This document shows, piece after piece, positions 21,392 through 31,059 of a stretch of DNA of 64,000 nt (the first letter of the stretch is position 1; each line of letters starts with the position of its first letter). The translations under genes were made by a program, and so were the position numbers. Below the pieces are notes generated by a model. That model made no database searches. It had not been told where the DNA came from and was given only the letters and a program-made list of their open reading frames with translations. The DNA comes from Thaumatotibia leucotreta (lineage: Eukaryota; Arthropoda; Insecta; Lepidoptera; Tortricidae): assembly GCA_025490895.1 (NCBI GenBank), contig JALPQI010030384.1:1-64000 (forward strand), given 5' to 3'.

Positions 21392-24102
21392 TTAGACAGG
21401 GGGATCCGTTGTCCGCGCTAGCTCCCGAGGGAGGGCGCGAGAGCGTCTGTCCGGGGGGCGCGCATGGAGAGGCGCGATCCCTTGCAGAGACGGGATGCTG
21501 GAGTTGTCAGCACGGTCGAACATTGCCCGGGCGAGGCGGCCTATGAAGTCATCCAGCGACTCCCACTTAAGGTCGCGCTGGATGACGCTGTTCCTGACGA
21601 ACCTCGGCGCCGCTACTATGGAGCGCAGGGCTTGGGTCTCCTGCGCTCGCAGCTTCTTCTTGCTGGATTCGGACGTAAGAGCGTACCAGGCCGGCGCCGC
21701 GTACGTGAGGCGCGACCTGATGTACGTCTTATAAATCCCCAGCTTGGTGTGCGTGGGGAGGCTGCTGGTGAGTAGAGGTGTCAGGGCTGCCCTGGCGCCT
21801 TTGGTTCTCCGTGCCGTTTCTTCAACGTGCCTCTCCATGTTGAGCCCTCTGTCTATGGTGATGCCCAGGTACTTAACGGACTTCTCCCAACCGATGTCCT
21901 TTCCCTGGAGACGGAGCTGTGGTGGCATCTTCCTGGTTAGTCCCGTAAGGAGGGCCTGCGTCTTCCCTACGTTTACCGACAACCTCCACTTGGAGAGCCA
22001 GTTTGGTAGGGTGTCCAGACTTCTCTGCATTTTGGCGGCAGCATGTGCGGTCTTAAAGGACGAGACGAAGAAGGCCGCGTCGTCCGCATACAGCCCAAGC
22101 TTGACATCGCCCACCACCGGGATGTCATCGGTGTAGAGGGCGTAGCAAGCCGGGGACAGGCAGCTTCCCTGCGGAACGCCCGCGTGGATCGTGCGTTCAG
22201 TGGAAAGGGCGTCTTCTACTGCCACTTGGAAGGTCCGTTTGTCCAGGAACGAGGCCAGGACTCTGACGAGGCGTCTTGGAGCTGTGGAGACCGACAACTT
22301 GTATAGCAGGCCCTCATGCCATACGCGGTCGAAGGCCTTCTCCATATCGAGCAGTACTAAAACCGTGGCTTCCTTCTTATTGCGGGCGACCGCCATGTGG
22401 TGTAGTACCCTCGCAAGCTGCAACGTCGTGGAGTGTTCGGCCCGAAAGCCGAACTGTTCCGGTCGGGGCTCAATGTGGGGTAGGAGCTTGTTGAGCAGCA
22501 GACGTTCGAACACCTTGGAGATGTTGCTGAGGAGGGTGATCGGGCGATAACTCTCCGGCTTCTTTGGGTCCTTGCCTGGCTTGTGCAGCATGATGACTCG
22601 ACCAAGTCTCCATGCCGAGGGGTACTGGCCCGTGCGCAGAATCCCGTTGAATAGGCGGGTCACCATTGCTATCGAGGTCTGCGGTAGGTGACGCAAGGCC
22701 GAATTCGGGATTTGGTCAGCGCCCGGGGCTTTTCTTGGCTTCGTCTTCTGGAGCGCACGCTGCACTTGTCCAGGCGTGAAGAATATGGGGTCTTCATTTG
22801 CCTCGATCGGAGCTGCAAGGTAGCTCTCCAGGTGTTCCATGACTGTTGCTTGGTGTTCGGCGTCAGTGGCTTCATTGGGCTGGAACTGGGTGGCTAGGCA
22901 GTCGGCAAAGATTTCTGCCCTATCCTTTGCCTGGTATCTAGGCAAACCAGTTGCGTCTGTCAGGGGGCGAATCGGGGTTGGGGCAAGCCCTATCTGACGA
23001 CACAGGCGATGTATGGAGGGCATGTCATCGCCGATGGATGTCAGGTGCTTCTCCCAGGAGTCAGCAGCCAGCAGATTCAGCTCGCTCTTCACCTTCTCCA
23101 CTAGGGTGTTAAGAGCGGTCTTGAGCGTCGGGCATCTTGTTCTTTGCCATTCTCTCCGCATGCGGCGCTTTTGCTCAATGAGTGCCATAATTCGAGCTGG
23201 CAGGGGCTTGCGCCTTTCACCAGCTGGAATGGTGTGAGTCGCGGTGTTGAGCGCCTGACGAATGCGGAAGGTGATGGTGGCGGCGGCATCTTCGACTTCC
23301 TCTGCTGTATTGACCGGGGATGCTCTCGGAAATCGAGCCATTTCCGAGGAGAAGGTCTTCCAGCAGGTCTGGATTCTGGAGGTGATTCTGGAAGCTGCTT
23401 GCACCGGGAGGTCCTTCAGTACCAGTAGGATTGGCCGGTGGTCCGAGGGCAGACTTGGCAGCACTTCTTGCTGCATGGCTGCGGTGACGTTTTTATGGAC
23501 CACAAAGTCGATGATGTCCCCGGCTCCGTACGCGTCGCTATAGTGCGTCGGTTCTTCGGGGCCCGAGATGTCGAAGTTGTGGCTCATAGCTGCTGCTGCT
23601 ATCCGCGCCCCCGTTATGCAGGTGCGTGAGGAATTCCAGGCCAGGTGCTTGGCATTAAAGTCCCCCGCCAGGATGGTCGGCATGGGAGACTGCAGGAGCT
23701 GCACCAGGTTTGGAACAATATTGCCTGGAGAACCCGGCGGCCGATAGATGGCGAAGAGGCGAAGGTCATGGCCAGAGATACGCATATCGACTCCCAAAGC
23801 CGACATGGAGTCCAGATGCTGCTCGGCGACAAGTTGGTGGACTATTCTCCTCTTCACTGCCACTAGCAGCCCGCGGTAAACTACACCGTGGGGCGAGACT
23901 TCGTCCCTACGGTATATAATGTACCCGCTGAGCTTCAGGCGGTCGCTGTCACGAAGATGTGTCTCGCTGATCAGGATTACATCGACGTCCTGCTCCCTGA
24001 GAAAGTACCGGAGCAGAGCGTATTTCCCGGTCAGCGAGCGGGCGTTCCAATATACGATTCTCAGCCCTCTATTGAAGAGGAGGCCGGAATGACGTGGCTT
24101 CT
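21392..24102 (-). CDS. Jockey ORF2: endonuclease and reverse transcriptase
   Basis: An open frame of about 900 codons. The endonuclease comes first: RIVYWNARSLTGKYALL, VILISETHLRDSD with the catalytic Glu, a LAGDFNAKHLAWNS block, and SDHRPILLVL. The reverse transcriptase follows: ESYRPITLLSNISKVFERLL, VLLDMEKAFDRVWH, AGVPQGSCLSP and GLYADDAAFF. These motif spellings match the Jockey clade. The frame opens after a stop near 24105, overlaps the end of ORF1 by about 30 bp in another frame, and has no ATG for the first 80 or so codons. Translation would therefore need re-initiation or a non-ATG start after ORF1. I see no internal stop in the domain regions. There is no RNase H domain, as usual for Jockey. 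Confidence 0.85.
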
Positions 24103-25985
24103 TCTAGGACCTGCTCGATTGTTCTGGGGTCCTGTTTCGCGGCAACCGATATCAGTTGCCGGATGAGGTCCAGCATGACAGCCCCTCCGGAGGCTGGGGG
24201 TGGCACCGTCGGTGCTCCTGTGGCGGCCTTCTTTTTCTTCTCCCCGTCGGCTGGGGGTGGAGCAGGTGGAGCAGAGGTTGCAGGCTTCTTCTTCTTCTTC
24301 TTTTTCTTCCTGGCGTCAGAGGGCTCAGTCGCGGGTTGTGATTGTTGCCCCCTTTGTTTGGGGGCGTTTGCCGGCGCCATCAGGTTTGATGTCGCCAACT
24401 CCTCCACCGTGGGCACTGGAATCGTGGCCCGCGTCTCTGGGCCCCGGCGCGCAGGAATTGTCAGTGCGTAGGGGCCAGCCTTTTTGTTCCTAGCCTCTCG
24501 CAGGAATACCGGGCATTGTGCGTGATTTGCCGGGTAAGGGCCGTGGCAATTGCAACAATAGGCTGGCTCGCTCTTCGGTCGTTGGCAATCTTTGGCGAAG
24601 TGTCCCTCCCCACATCTGACACAACGCACTGGGCGATGGCACCCGTGCGACGAGTGCCGAAAGCCCTGGCATCTGTGGCATTGAGCAGGCCCCTTCTTGC
24701 TCCTCCAGGCTTCTATTTTTATCCCCGGCATGAAGAGCAGCTCGGTGATATTATATATTTCCTTTGCTTGCTTTGGTGTCTGGCCTAGCTGGCAGAAATA
24801 CACACAGCCAGGCCGTCCGCTGCGTGCTAGGATGGGCTTCACATACTCCGCGTCGAAGCCCAATTCACGTAGGGCTGCGCAGATCTCCTCAGGGTCGGTC
24901 TCCATTGGGAGCCCTCTGATGGCCACCTTCATGTGTTGCTCCTCCTTTGCTTCATAAGCGTGGAAGGGACAGTTGACTGCCCCCACCTTGGCCTGGAGTT
25001 CCAGGAGGTACGCTTGCACCACGCGGAACTCTTCGGCCGATTTGGGGTCGAATCTTACCCCCCCCCCCCGATGGCTTCGCGTTCGGTGCATGGCCCAGCT
25101 TCTGTGTTGGGCTTGGGCGGCTGGTTGGGCGGCTTGCGTATCCTGACCGGGTTTGGGCAGGTCTTGCGGGAGTCGTCTTGGCTTCATATGCGTGCGTTGC
25201 TGCTTTGGAGTCTGGTCCTCCTTGGAATCCGCGGCTGCGATTGGTGGCTTGGGCGGTTTCCAGGGTACATTGGTAGCACCGGCCCTGGAGGCGCTTTTGG
25301 AGCGGGGAGGTGGGCGGGGGTCCTTAGGCGGGGAGCGTTTTACGCAGGGGCGCTTGTCTAGGGCGCCCGCCTCTTCCTTCTCTCTCCTCCTCTTCGGCAT
25401 CAAGGTTGGCATGCGGGTTGGCATGCAGGCTAGCGGCGGCAGTTGGAGCGGCATACGGGCTGCCGCTTCCAGGATCTCCTTGTCTTTCTCGTTCAGGATG
25501 GACTCGTCGTGTCGCAATCCGTACTCTTCCAGGCGGAGGTATGTTTTCATCCAGTCGATGAGACCCACCGTCAGTGCCCCCATCTCACTCAAACGAGCGA
25601 GCATGATACAGTCACTATCATGCGCGGCACGTGGCGATAGAGGGGCGGGAAGGCGGCTCACCGGCTGGACCGACGAGGCTGTTTCGGGCGATTTCCGACC
25701 GGTGCTCCTGGATGCACGCGGGCGGTGTGAAGCGCCCTGGGCTTCATTTGTTGGCGTAGTTGCGGGCCGCGAAGGGGCCCCTTGACCCGGGGGCAACCCG
25801 GGGGCCTGGGGGGCCAGCGCAGCACCGCTTCTCGACGGTGGTTGTTGAGTGGGTAGTTCAACATCGCGAGAAATCGATCTACCCACATTTCTTGGTTGGG
25901 TGGGTAGATCGATATCTCGCGAAACCGATCTACCCACAGCTTCTTCCTCATCGTCAGACTGCCCTAAGTCGGGCATGTCCATCAT
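24069..25985 (-). CDS. Jockey ORF1: Gag-like RNA-binding protein
   Basis: The frame is 638 codons from ATG at 25985. Its N-terminus carries an imperfect duplication of a VGRSxSRDxxLPTQ unit (about residues 15-50). A Pro/Arg-rich low-complexity region follows, then a domain with IRGLPMETDPEEICAALREL typical of the PRE_C2HC region of Jockey Gag. Next come CCHC knuckles (CHRCQGFRHSSHGC, CVRCGEGHFAKDC, and a third starting CCNCHGPYPANHAQC). A lysine-run tail (about residues 560-600) ends the protein. ORF1 proteins coat the element RNA and bring it to the chromosome. The frame is unbroken. ORF2 starts within its last codons. Confidence 0.85.
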   Translation of the reverse strand: MMDMPDLGQSDDEEEAVGRSVSRDIDLPTQPRNVGRSISRDVELPTQQPPSRSGAALAPQAPGLPPGQGAPSRPATTPTNEAQGASHRPRASRSTGRKSPETASSVQPVSRLPAPLSPRAAHDSDCIMLARLSEMGALTVGLIDWMKTYLRLEEYGLRHDESILNEKDKEILEAAARMPLQLPPLACMPTRMPTLMPKRRREKEEAGALDKRPCVKRSPPKDPRPPPRSKSASRAGATNVPWKPPKPPIAAADSKEDQTPKQQRTHMKPRRLPQDLPKPGQDTQAAQPAAQAQHRSWAMHRTRSHRGGGVRFDPKSAEEFRVVQAYLLELQAKVGAVNCPFHAYEAKEEQHMKVAIRGLPMETDPEEICAALRELGFDAEYVKPILARSGRPGCVYFCQLGQTPKQAKEIYNITELLFMPGIKIEAWRSKKGPAQCHRCQGFRHSSHGCHRPVRCVRCGEGHFAKDCQRPKSEPAYCCNCHGPYPANHAQCPVFLREARNKKAGPYALTIPARRGPETRATIPVPTVEELATSNLMAPANAPKQRGQQSQPATEPSDARKKKKKKKKPATSAPPAPPPADGEKKKKAATGAPTVPPPASGGAVMLDLIRQLISVAAKQDPRTIEQVLEEATSFRPPLQ

Positions 25986-26294
25986 TGGGGTGGTTCTGGT
26001 CGATGACGGGGCCGTGCGACGCTTTCACTGTCGGCTAATGGCCAGTCCCTACACCGCCTAGCCCGGGGCTTCCGCTTGAACGGGACCGGGTTCGGCAGTG
26101 CATTGAGGGCCACCGACAGTGAGGCTGATGTTGTTAGGCGGTCCCCGCCGACCACGAAGTAGGTCGGGTCGCGAAGGCGCGAGCAATTTTCACCAGAAAA
26201 TCCGTCGTCTTCCGCGAGTAGTTGTTGAGCGTCCGTGCACTAGTAGGTCCGTTGCAGTCCTGTGTTCGTGCGTTGGAGCGTGGCCATGAATGGG

Positions 26295-26780
26295 TTAATA
26301 TTACACAATTTGATGTACCAACTTGTGGCGATACGCGTAATTGACATCGCGAGATTGCAACGCGAATCAGAGGCGCGCGCGCTATCGCGCGTACCTATAA
26401 ATACAAAATCCGCGATCGCGGTCGGCCATTTCGCCGCCGATCGCCGAGATAGCAACATGTCGCCGCGCCCGCTGCTCCGCGTGTGTTTCATCGTGCTCGT
26501 CGTGAACTTGTCTCCGTCCGCTGCGCTGTGTGCTGCACGTCGAAGTTCCTGCTACTTCATTGTCCTTTTCAGGACAGCCGAACTGCACTTTTCAGTGCAA
26601 CGCAAACTGCTCTTCTTAGAGCAACTTCTTGTTTCTGTGACCAATCAATCAATCCTTGTTTCTTGCTGGACGATCTGATCAATCGGTAATCTGGTTGTTG
26701 GTAATTAGGGTATTGTGGTATTTGTGGTGAGGTAAAGGTTTCCTGCTGGTAACACGGTGAGTAGTAGGTAAGTACCTACA
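26295..26780 (-). repeat. Gypsy 3' LTR, main piece
   Basis: The piece matches 31144-31629 with about four differences. On the minus strand it starts TGTAGGTACTTACC, right after a purine tract (GAGGGGGAACCC, 26781-26792), the expected primer site for plus-strand synthesis. Its remaining bases lie at 17668-17721 and 13921-13950 beyond two insertions. It contains a TATTTATA box on the minus strand near 26395 and a CG-rich palindromic GCGCGCGCGC stretch. Confidence 0.85.
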
Positions 26781-26790
26781 GGGTTCCCCC

Positions 26791-29700
26791 TCAAGTGAAA
26801 CGTACCGGCAGGCGAATAGCGCGGCCAGTGCGGGTCGTAGGTACTTGAGTGGGTGAAGTTGCATTGGAGTCCTGGCTTCGTTTCAATATGCTGGGAATAT
26901 TCTGATGCTTGTTGTGTGATGCAGGTGACATAGTTGCGTTCGGCGTTGTAGCGGTAGGTATTTCTTGCGAAGTTGCGCTCGGCGCGGTAACTGTAGGTAT
27001 CGTAGTTGTAGGTGTGTTACTTGTAGCTATAGGTATGTCTTGCTCGGTGTCGGCGATGGTGTAGGCAGGCTTTAGACGGTCGATCGAGATGTTCATCTGG
27101 CGATTAGGTAGCTGCAGAGTGAACACTTTATCGTTGCGATGTAGCACTCGGTAGGGTCCGTCGTAAGGTGCTTGTAGCGGCTTCTTTACGGCGTCGACTC
27201 GTACGAATACGTGTTCGCAGGTTTGGAGATCGCGATGTACGAATATTGATCTTGTACCGTGTTGCGGGATGTTCGGTGTCGGAGTTAGCTTGCGTATTGT
27301 CGATCGTAAGTTTTCGACGAAATCGGAGTCCATGATGACGTCATCGCGCGTAGGTATTACGAAATCACCGGGTAATCGTACAGTACAGCCATAAGTTAGT
27401 AAGGCTGCGCTTACACCGGTGTCCGTTCGTAGCGCGGCTCGAATTCCAAGTAGCACGGTAGGTATTGTGTCGATCCATGACTTCTCCGTTTGTAGTCTTG
27501 CTTTCAGCGCGGCCTTGAGAGTTCGGTGCCAGCGCTCGATGATTCCAGATGACTGCGGATGATACGGCGTTGAACGGGTTCTTTCGATGCCGAGTAAGCG
27601 TGTGAGTGACGCAAAAACTCGACTCTCGAATTGCCGTCCTTGGTCCGTGGTAATGGTAGCGGGGCATCCGAAACGGGAGATCCAACCTTCGTACAGGGCT
27701 TTGGCGACGTCTTCGGCAGTGATCTCACACAGCGGTACAGCTTCGGGCCATTTTGTAGCTCGGTCGATAATTGTGAGTAGGTATCGATGTCCGCTTGCGG
27801 TAGTAGGTAAAGGTCCGACGAGATCGGCGTGTATGTGCTCGAACCTTTGTGTTGGCGGGAAACTTGAAATTTGACTTGTGGTGTGTCGTTGAATCTTCGC
27901 ACGTTGACAGTGTACACATACTTTTGCCCATTTGCCTACGTCGGCATTTAGACCGGGCCAAAAGTAGCGTTCGGCGACTAGTTTTCGTGACGTTTTGATT
28001 CCGGGATGGCTGACGTTGTGTACGGCGTTGAAGGCGGCACGGCGATGCTCTTCGGGTACGTAAGGTCGTAAGTGCGGCGTTGATGCTTCGCAGTACAGTT
28101 TGATTGAAGTTCCGGGAATTGTGATTTGTTTGATTGTGAGGTTGTCTTGCTGTGAGAGTAGTTGGATATTATTGTTATCTCGGTCTTGTGCTTCTGAGAG
28201 TTGTTTGTAGTCTATCGGAGATGGGCAGGAGATAGCTTCTATGCGGGATAGTGCGTCGGCGGCGGCATTTTGATTTCCGGGAACGTGTCGTATATCGGTA
28301 GTGAATTCACTGATATACAACAGCTGTCGGGTGCGTCGCGGTGATTCATTGTTGGTCGCTGTCTTAGTGAATGCATATGTCAGCGGCTTGTGGTCGGTGA
28401 AAATGATGAGTTCTCGGCCTTCGAACATTTTTCGAAAATGCTTGCAACTCATATAAATGGCAAGTAATTCCCGATCGAATGTAGAGTAGCAAGTCTGGGC
28501 GTCGGAGAATTTCTTCGAAAAGTAGCCAAGTGGTTGCCAGGTGTTATTGACGTACTGGTTGAGTGATGCTCCAGCGGCTTTGTCGCTTGCGTCGCTGAAG
28601 ATTGCGATTGGGGCTTCGTGTGACGGGTGCGCGAGCAAAGCGGCGTTTTGAATGCTAACTTTGCACGCGTTGAAGGATTCTTCGGCTTCGTCGTTCCAAG
28701 AAATTTCGGTTTTGTCTCGCTTCTTCGCGTTGTGTAGGTATTTGCAGAGCGGTGCTTGAATTTGTGCGGCGTTCTTGATATTTTCGCGGTAAAAATTCAG
28801 CATGCCGAGGAATCGTCGTAATTCGTCGATATTCTTAGGCTTCGGGTAGTCGATGATTGCTTGTACTTTTTCAGTAGGCGGTCGAATTCCATCTTTGCTG
28901 ACTTCGTAGCCTAAGAACTTCACTGATGGCTTGCCGAATACGCACTTTGACGGGTTGATGGTTATGCCGTAATCTTGTAGTCTTGTTAGTACGGCGCGTA
29001 GGTGAGTTTCGTGCGTTTTTTCGTCGGTCGATGCAACGAATAAATCGTCGACGAATGGGAAAACGAAGTCAAGGTCGCGCAGTACTTCGTGGATGAAGCG
29101 TTGAAATGTTTGACCACAATTCTTGAGTCCGGGACACATCCGTGGAAACTCGAAAAGGCCAAATGGAGTTATAATGGCACTTTTTTCGATGTCTTTTTCA
29201 GCGATTGGCAGTTGTTGGTATGCGCGATTGAGATCCAACGTGGAGAAAACTTGCTTGCCGGCGAGTTGATAGGTGAAATCACGTATGCGTGGGATTGGGT
29301 AACGATCGGGCTTAGTAATTGCGTTAAGCCGTCTGTAGTCGCCACACACACGTAATTCACCGTTCTTCTTCGGCACGACGTGAAGAGGTGATGCCCAAGG
29401 GCTCTTGCTTGGTCTGCACAGGCCTTGTTCCATCATGTTGGCGAATTCTTTCTTCACGAGTTCATAGCGGTGCGGTGCGATTGGACGAGGTCTGCAGTGC
29501 AGTGGAGGTCCAGTCGTTTCGATGAAATGTTCGACGTTGTGTTTCGGGCTTAGCTTCATCGATGTTAGACGAGTCGTTCCTGGGAAGTCGGCAAGGATGT
29601 TGTGGTACGACTGCTGCACGTCTATACTGCGCACGGTAGGTATGTTAGCAGTACAGATCTGCGCGTTAGTGTAGAGTAGCGTCTTGCCGTCGATTAGCCG

Positions 29701-30099
29701 TCTCTTCCTTATGTCGACGAGTAGGTGATGGTAGTCGAGGAAATCTGCACCGAGGATAGGTTTCGATACAGCTGCGATGACGAACTTCCATCGAAACGGT
29801 CGACGTAGCTTCAAATCAAGCTCTAGCGTCTTCTGTCCGTAGGTAGGTATGACGGTGTTATTCGCTGCGTAGAGTTGAAATGGCAGTGGTTGCGCTTTGG
29901 TGCCGGGCGTTCGGGGTAGCACGGAGATGTTAGCGCCAGTGTCCACGAGGAATGTTAATTTTGAAGTGCGGTCGGTCACGAATAGGCGGTGTGATGTGTG
30001 AGTAACGCCGGTTTCCGCCGCAGCCAGCGTTACATCTAGTTTTCCGACGGCGATGATGATGATGACGGGATCGGCTTGAAGCTGCAGGGTGACGTGCAA
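26791..30099 (-). CDS. Ty3/gypsy Pol polyprotein
   Basis: An open frame of about 1,100 codons. In order it shows an aspartic protease (FLVDTGANISVLP), a reverse transcriptase (FRWKF..., LDLNRAYQQLPI, and the catalytic FPFVDDLFVAST) and RNase H (IFSDASDKAAGASLNQY, IFTDHKPL). It continues with an integrase, whose His2Cys2 zinc site (HNVSHPG ... CVHCQRAK) precedes the DDE core (HADLVGP, TTDQGRQFES, HPQSSGIIERWH), and a C-terminal GPY/F-like module (APYDGPYRVLHR, ISIDRLKPAY). It overlaps gag by 64 bp in the -1 frame, so it is made by ribosomal frameshifting, usual for this group. No lesion is visible. There is no envelope gene. Confidence 0.9.
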   Translation of the reverse strand: MHVTLQLQADPVIIIIAVGKLDVTLAAAETGVTHTSHRLFVTDRTSKLTFLVDTGANISVLPRTPGTKAQPLPFQLYAANNTVIPTYGQKTLELDLKLRRPFRWKFVIAAVSKPILGADFLDYHHLLVDIRKRRLIDGKTLLYTNAQICTANIPTVRSIDVQQSYHNILADFPGTTRLTSMKLSPKHNVEHFIETTGPPLHCRPRPIAPHRYELVKKEFANMMEQGLCRPSKSPWASPLHVVPKKNGELRVCGDYRRLNAITKPDRYPIPRIRDFTYQLAGKQVFSTLDLNRAYQQLPIAEKDIEKSAIITPFGLFEFPRMCPGLKNCGQTFQRFIHEVLRDLDFVFPFVDDLFVASTDEKTHETHLRAVLTRLQDYGITINPSKCVFGKPSVKFLGYEVSKDGIRPPTEKVQAIIDYPKPKNIDELRRFLGMLNFYRENIKNAAQIQAPLCKYLHNAKKRDKTEISWNDEAEESFNACKVSIQNAALLAHPSHEAPIAIFSDASDKAAGASLNQYVNNTWQPLGYFSKKFSDAQTCYSTFDRELLAIYMSCKHFRKMFEGRELIIFTDHKPLTYAFTKTATNNESPRRTRQLLYISEFTTDIRHVPGNQNAAADALSRIEAISCPSPIDYKQLSEAQDRDNNNIQLLSQQDNLTIKQITIPGTSIKLYCEASTPHLRPYVPEEHRRAAFNAVHNVSHPGIKTSRKLVAERYFWPGLNADVGKWAKVCVHCQRAKIQRHTTSQISSFPPTQRFEHIHADLVGPLPTTASGHRYLLTIIDRATKWPEAVPLCEITAEDVAKALYEGWISRFGCPATITTDQGRQFESRVFASLTRLLGIERTRSTPYHPQSSGIIERWHRTLKAALKARLQTEKSWIDTIPTVLLGIRAALRTDTGVSAALLTYGCTVRLPGDFVIPTRDDVIMDSDFVENLRSTIRKLTPTPNIPQHGTRSIFVHRDLQTCEHVFVRVDAVKKPLQAPYDGPYRVLHRNDKVFTLQLPNRQMNISIDRLKPAYTIADTEQDIPIATSNTPTTTIPTVTAPSATSQEIPTATTPNATMSPASHNKHQNIPSILKRSQDSNATSPTQVPTTRTGRAIRLPVRFT

Positions 30100-31013
30100 T
30101 TTCGTGCATCCATGCCGAATCGGCGGTGATAATGGCAGTACGGCAATGGTGAGCTTCTGCGGCTTCGATCTTGCGACTGCGACGATTGCGAAGTAGTTCT
30201 TGGACGTGACGGGAAACGGCGATGCGATCGGCTGTGGCGAAGATTGTAGTTGTCACGTGGTCTGGATCGTAGCTCGGCGACTTCAAGTGACAATCTTCTT
30301 ATCTCGCCGATGAGAAATTGCGCGTCGAGGCCTGGTGGGTAAGCTGTGGTCGGGTGCTGTGGTGACGGTAGCGAAGGTGGTGGGCCGACTGGAGATGAGA
30401 TGGCGGCAATCTGATGTGCTGTGGTAGGTATATGCTCCATCATCTTGTCCGCTAACAACGCGAGATCTTCCAGTGTAGTCTTGATTTTGAATGCTTCGCT
30501 GACGGTCAGCACGGAGCGAACGTGGGGCGGCAGGTGGTCGAGCCACATCATCTGTATCGTCGTATCTGGGAACTTTTCTTTGTTGAGGGTCTGCATCCGT
30601 CGCAATAGTTGGCTGGGCTTCTGCTCTCCGAGCTCGACTAGCGACAGAAGTTTCTTCGTCTGTGAGCTGTCCGATTCTTCATACACTGAGATGAGCCTGT
30701 TCTTGATGGCAGTGTAATAGTTGTCGGCTGGTGGCGAGTATATGAGGTCGCTGATATTCTGTATGTCTTGTTTGTCCAGCTGTGCTATCACCATCTGTGC
30801 CAGCTGAGCCTGGCTCCTCTTCAGCTCTGCTGTGGCTGCTTCGAAGCTGCAGAACCAGAGTACGGGCTGATCTCTCCAGAAGGGTGGAACGCGTAGCGCC
30901 AGGGAGATGGCTGCCACGTCGTGAGATAGCGTAGCGGCGGCAGTCACGGTAGGCGGCGAAGCTGCATCTTGAGGCGTCAGCTGTTCTTCGTTCACACCGT
31001 TGATGGGAGACAT
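30036..31013 (-). CDS. Ty3/gypsy Gag
   Basis: 325 codons from ATG at 31013, 46 bp inside the primer-binding site. The capsid-like core starts with LALRVPPFWRDQPVLWFCSF and has VIAQLDKQDIQNISDLIYSP, a pattern seen in Gag of many arthropod gypsy elements. A basic Ser/Arg-rich tail leads into CHYHRRFGMDARNCTSPC, an atypical zinc-binding site (C-x2-H...C-x3-C) in place of the classical CCHC knuckle. It would form the particle and package the element RNA. It is intact and overlaps pol. Confidence 0.85.
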   Translation of the reverse strand: MSPINGVNEEQLTPQDAASPPTVTAAATLSHDVAAISLALRVPPFWRDQPVLWFCSFEAATAELKRSQAQLAQMVIAQLDKQDIQNISDLIYSPPADNYYTAIKNRLISVYEESDSSQTKKLLSLVELGEQKPSQLLRRMQTLNKEKFPDTTIQMMWLDHLPPHVRSVLTVSEAFKIKTTLEDLALLADKMMEHIPTTAHQIAAISSPVGPPPSLPSPQHPTTAYPPGLDAQFLIGEIRRLSLEVAELRSRPRDNYNLRHSRSHRRFPSRPRTTSQSSQSQDRSRRSSPLPYCHYHRRFGMDARNCTSPCSFKPIPSSSSSPSEN

Positions 31014-31037
31014 CTTGTAGGCTTCTTTCTTCTTCAG

Positions 31038-31057
31038 GGTTCAGTCGGTGGTCACCA
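31038..31057 (-). promoter_or_regulatory. Primer-binding site of the gypsy element
   Basis: On the minus strand, two bases after the 5' LTR, the sequence TGGTGACCACCGACTGAACC begins with TGG. This is the expected complement of a tRNA CCA end. Which tRNA primes it was not determined. Confidence 0.6.
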
Positions 31058-31059
31058 CT

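Larger units (their letters stand above)
21145..26276 (-). mobile_element. Jockey-clade LINE, near full length
   Basis: A minus-strand element with about 290 bp of 5' leader (25986-26276), ORF1, ORF2 and about 250 bp of 3' sequence. It splits the right inverted repeat of the piggyBac-like element; CGTG on both sides is the possible short target duplication. The high GC content and long open frames contrast with the AT-rich host. The 3' end has only a weak T run on + (21147-21150), so the poly(A) may be short or lost. Confidence 0.75.
17722..26294. mobile_element. TTAA-associated (piggyBac-like) DNA element, non-coding, carrying nested insertions
   Basis: The termini form inverted repeats of about 38 bp: CCCATTCAGGGCCAAGG at the left, and the complement CCCATTCATGGCCACG at 26294 leftwards. 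The repeats continue at 21139 leftwards with ACTCAGCGTATGGGTCA, because a Jockey element splits the right terminus. A TTAA follows on the right (26295-26298). CCC-type ends at TTAA suggest the piggyBac superfamily. Without the Jockey the element is about 3.4 kb and shows no transposase. The left flank lacks the expected second TTAA: the LTR pieces add up to exactly 570 bp with no duplicated bases. Confidence 0.6.

Noticed and set aside
24094..25785. Long plus-strand frames opposite Jockey ORF1
   Set aside because: They are low-complexity shadows of the GC-rich minus-strand ORF1, without domains.
26298..26780. LTR of about 483 bp starting at the TTACACAA block
   Set aside because: The right-hand copy continues to 31060 next to a primer site, and the missing part is found at 13921-13950 and 17668-17721, so the true LTR is 570 bp.
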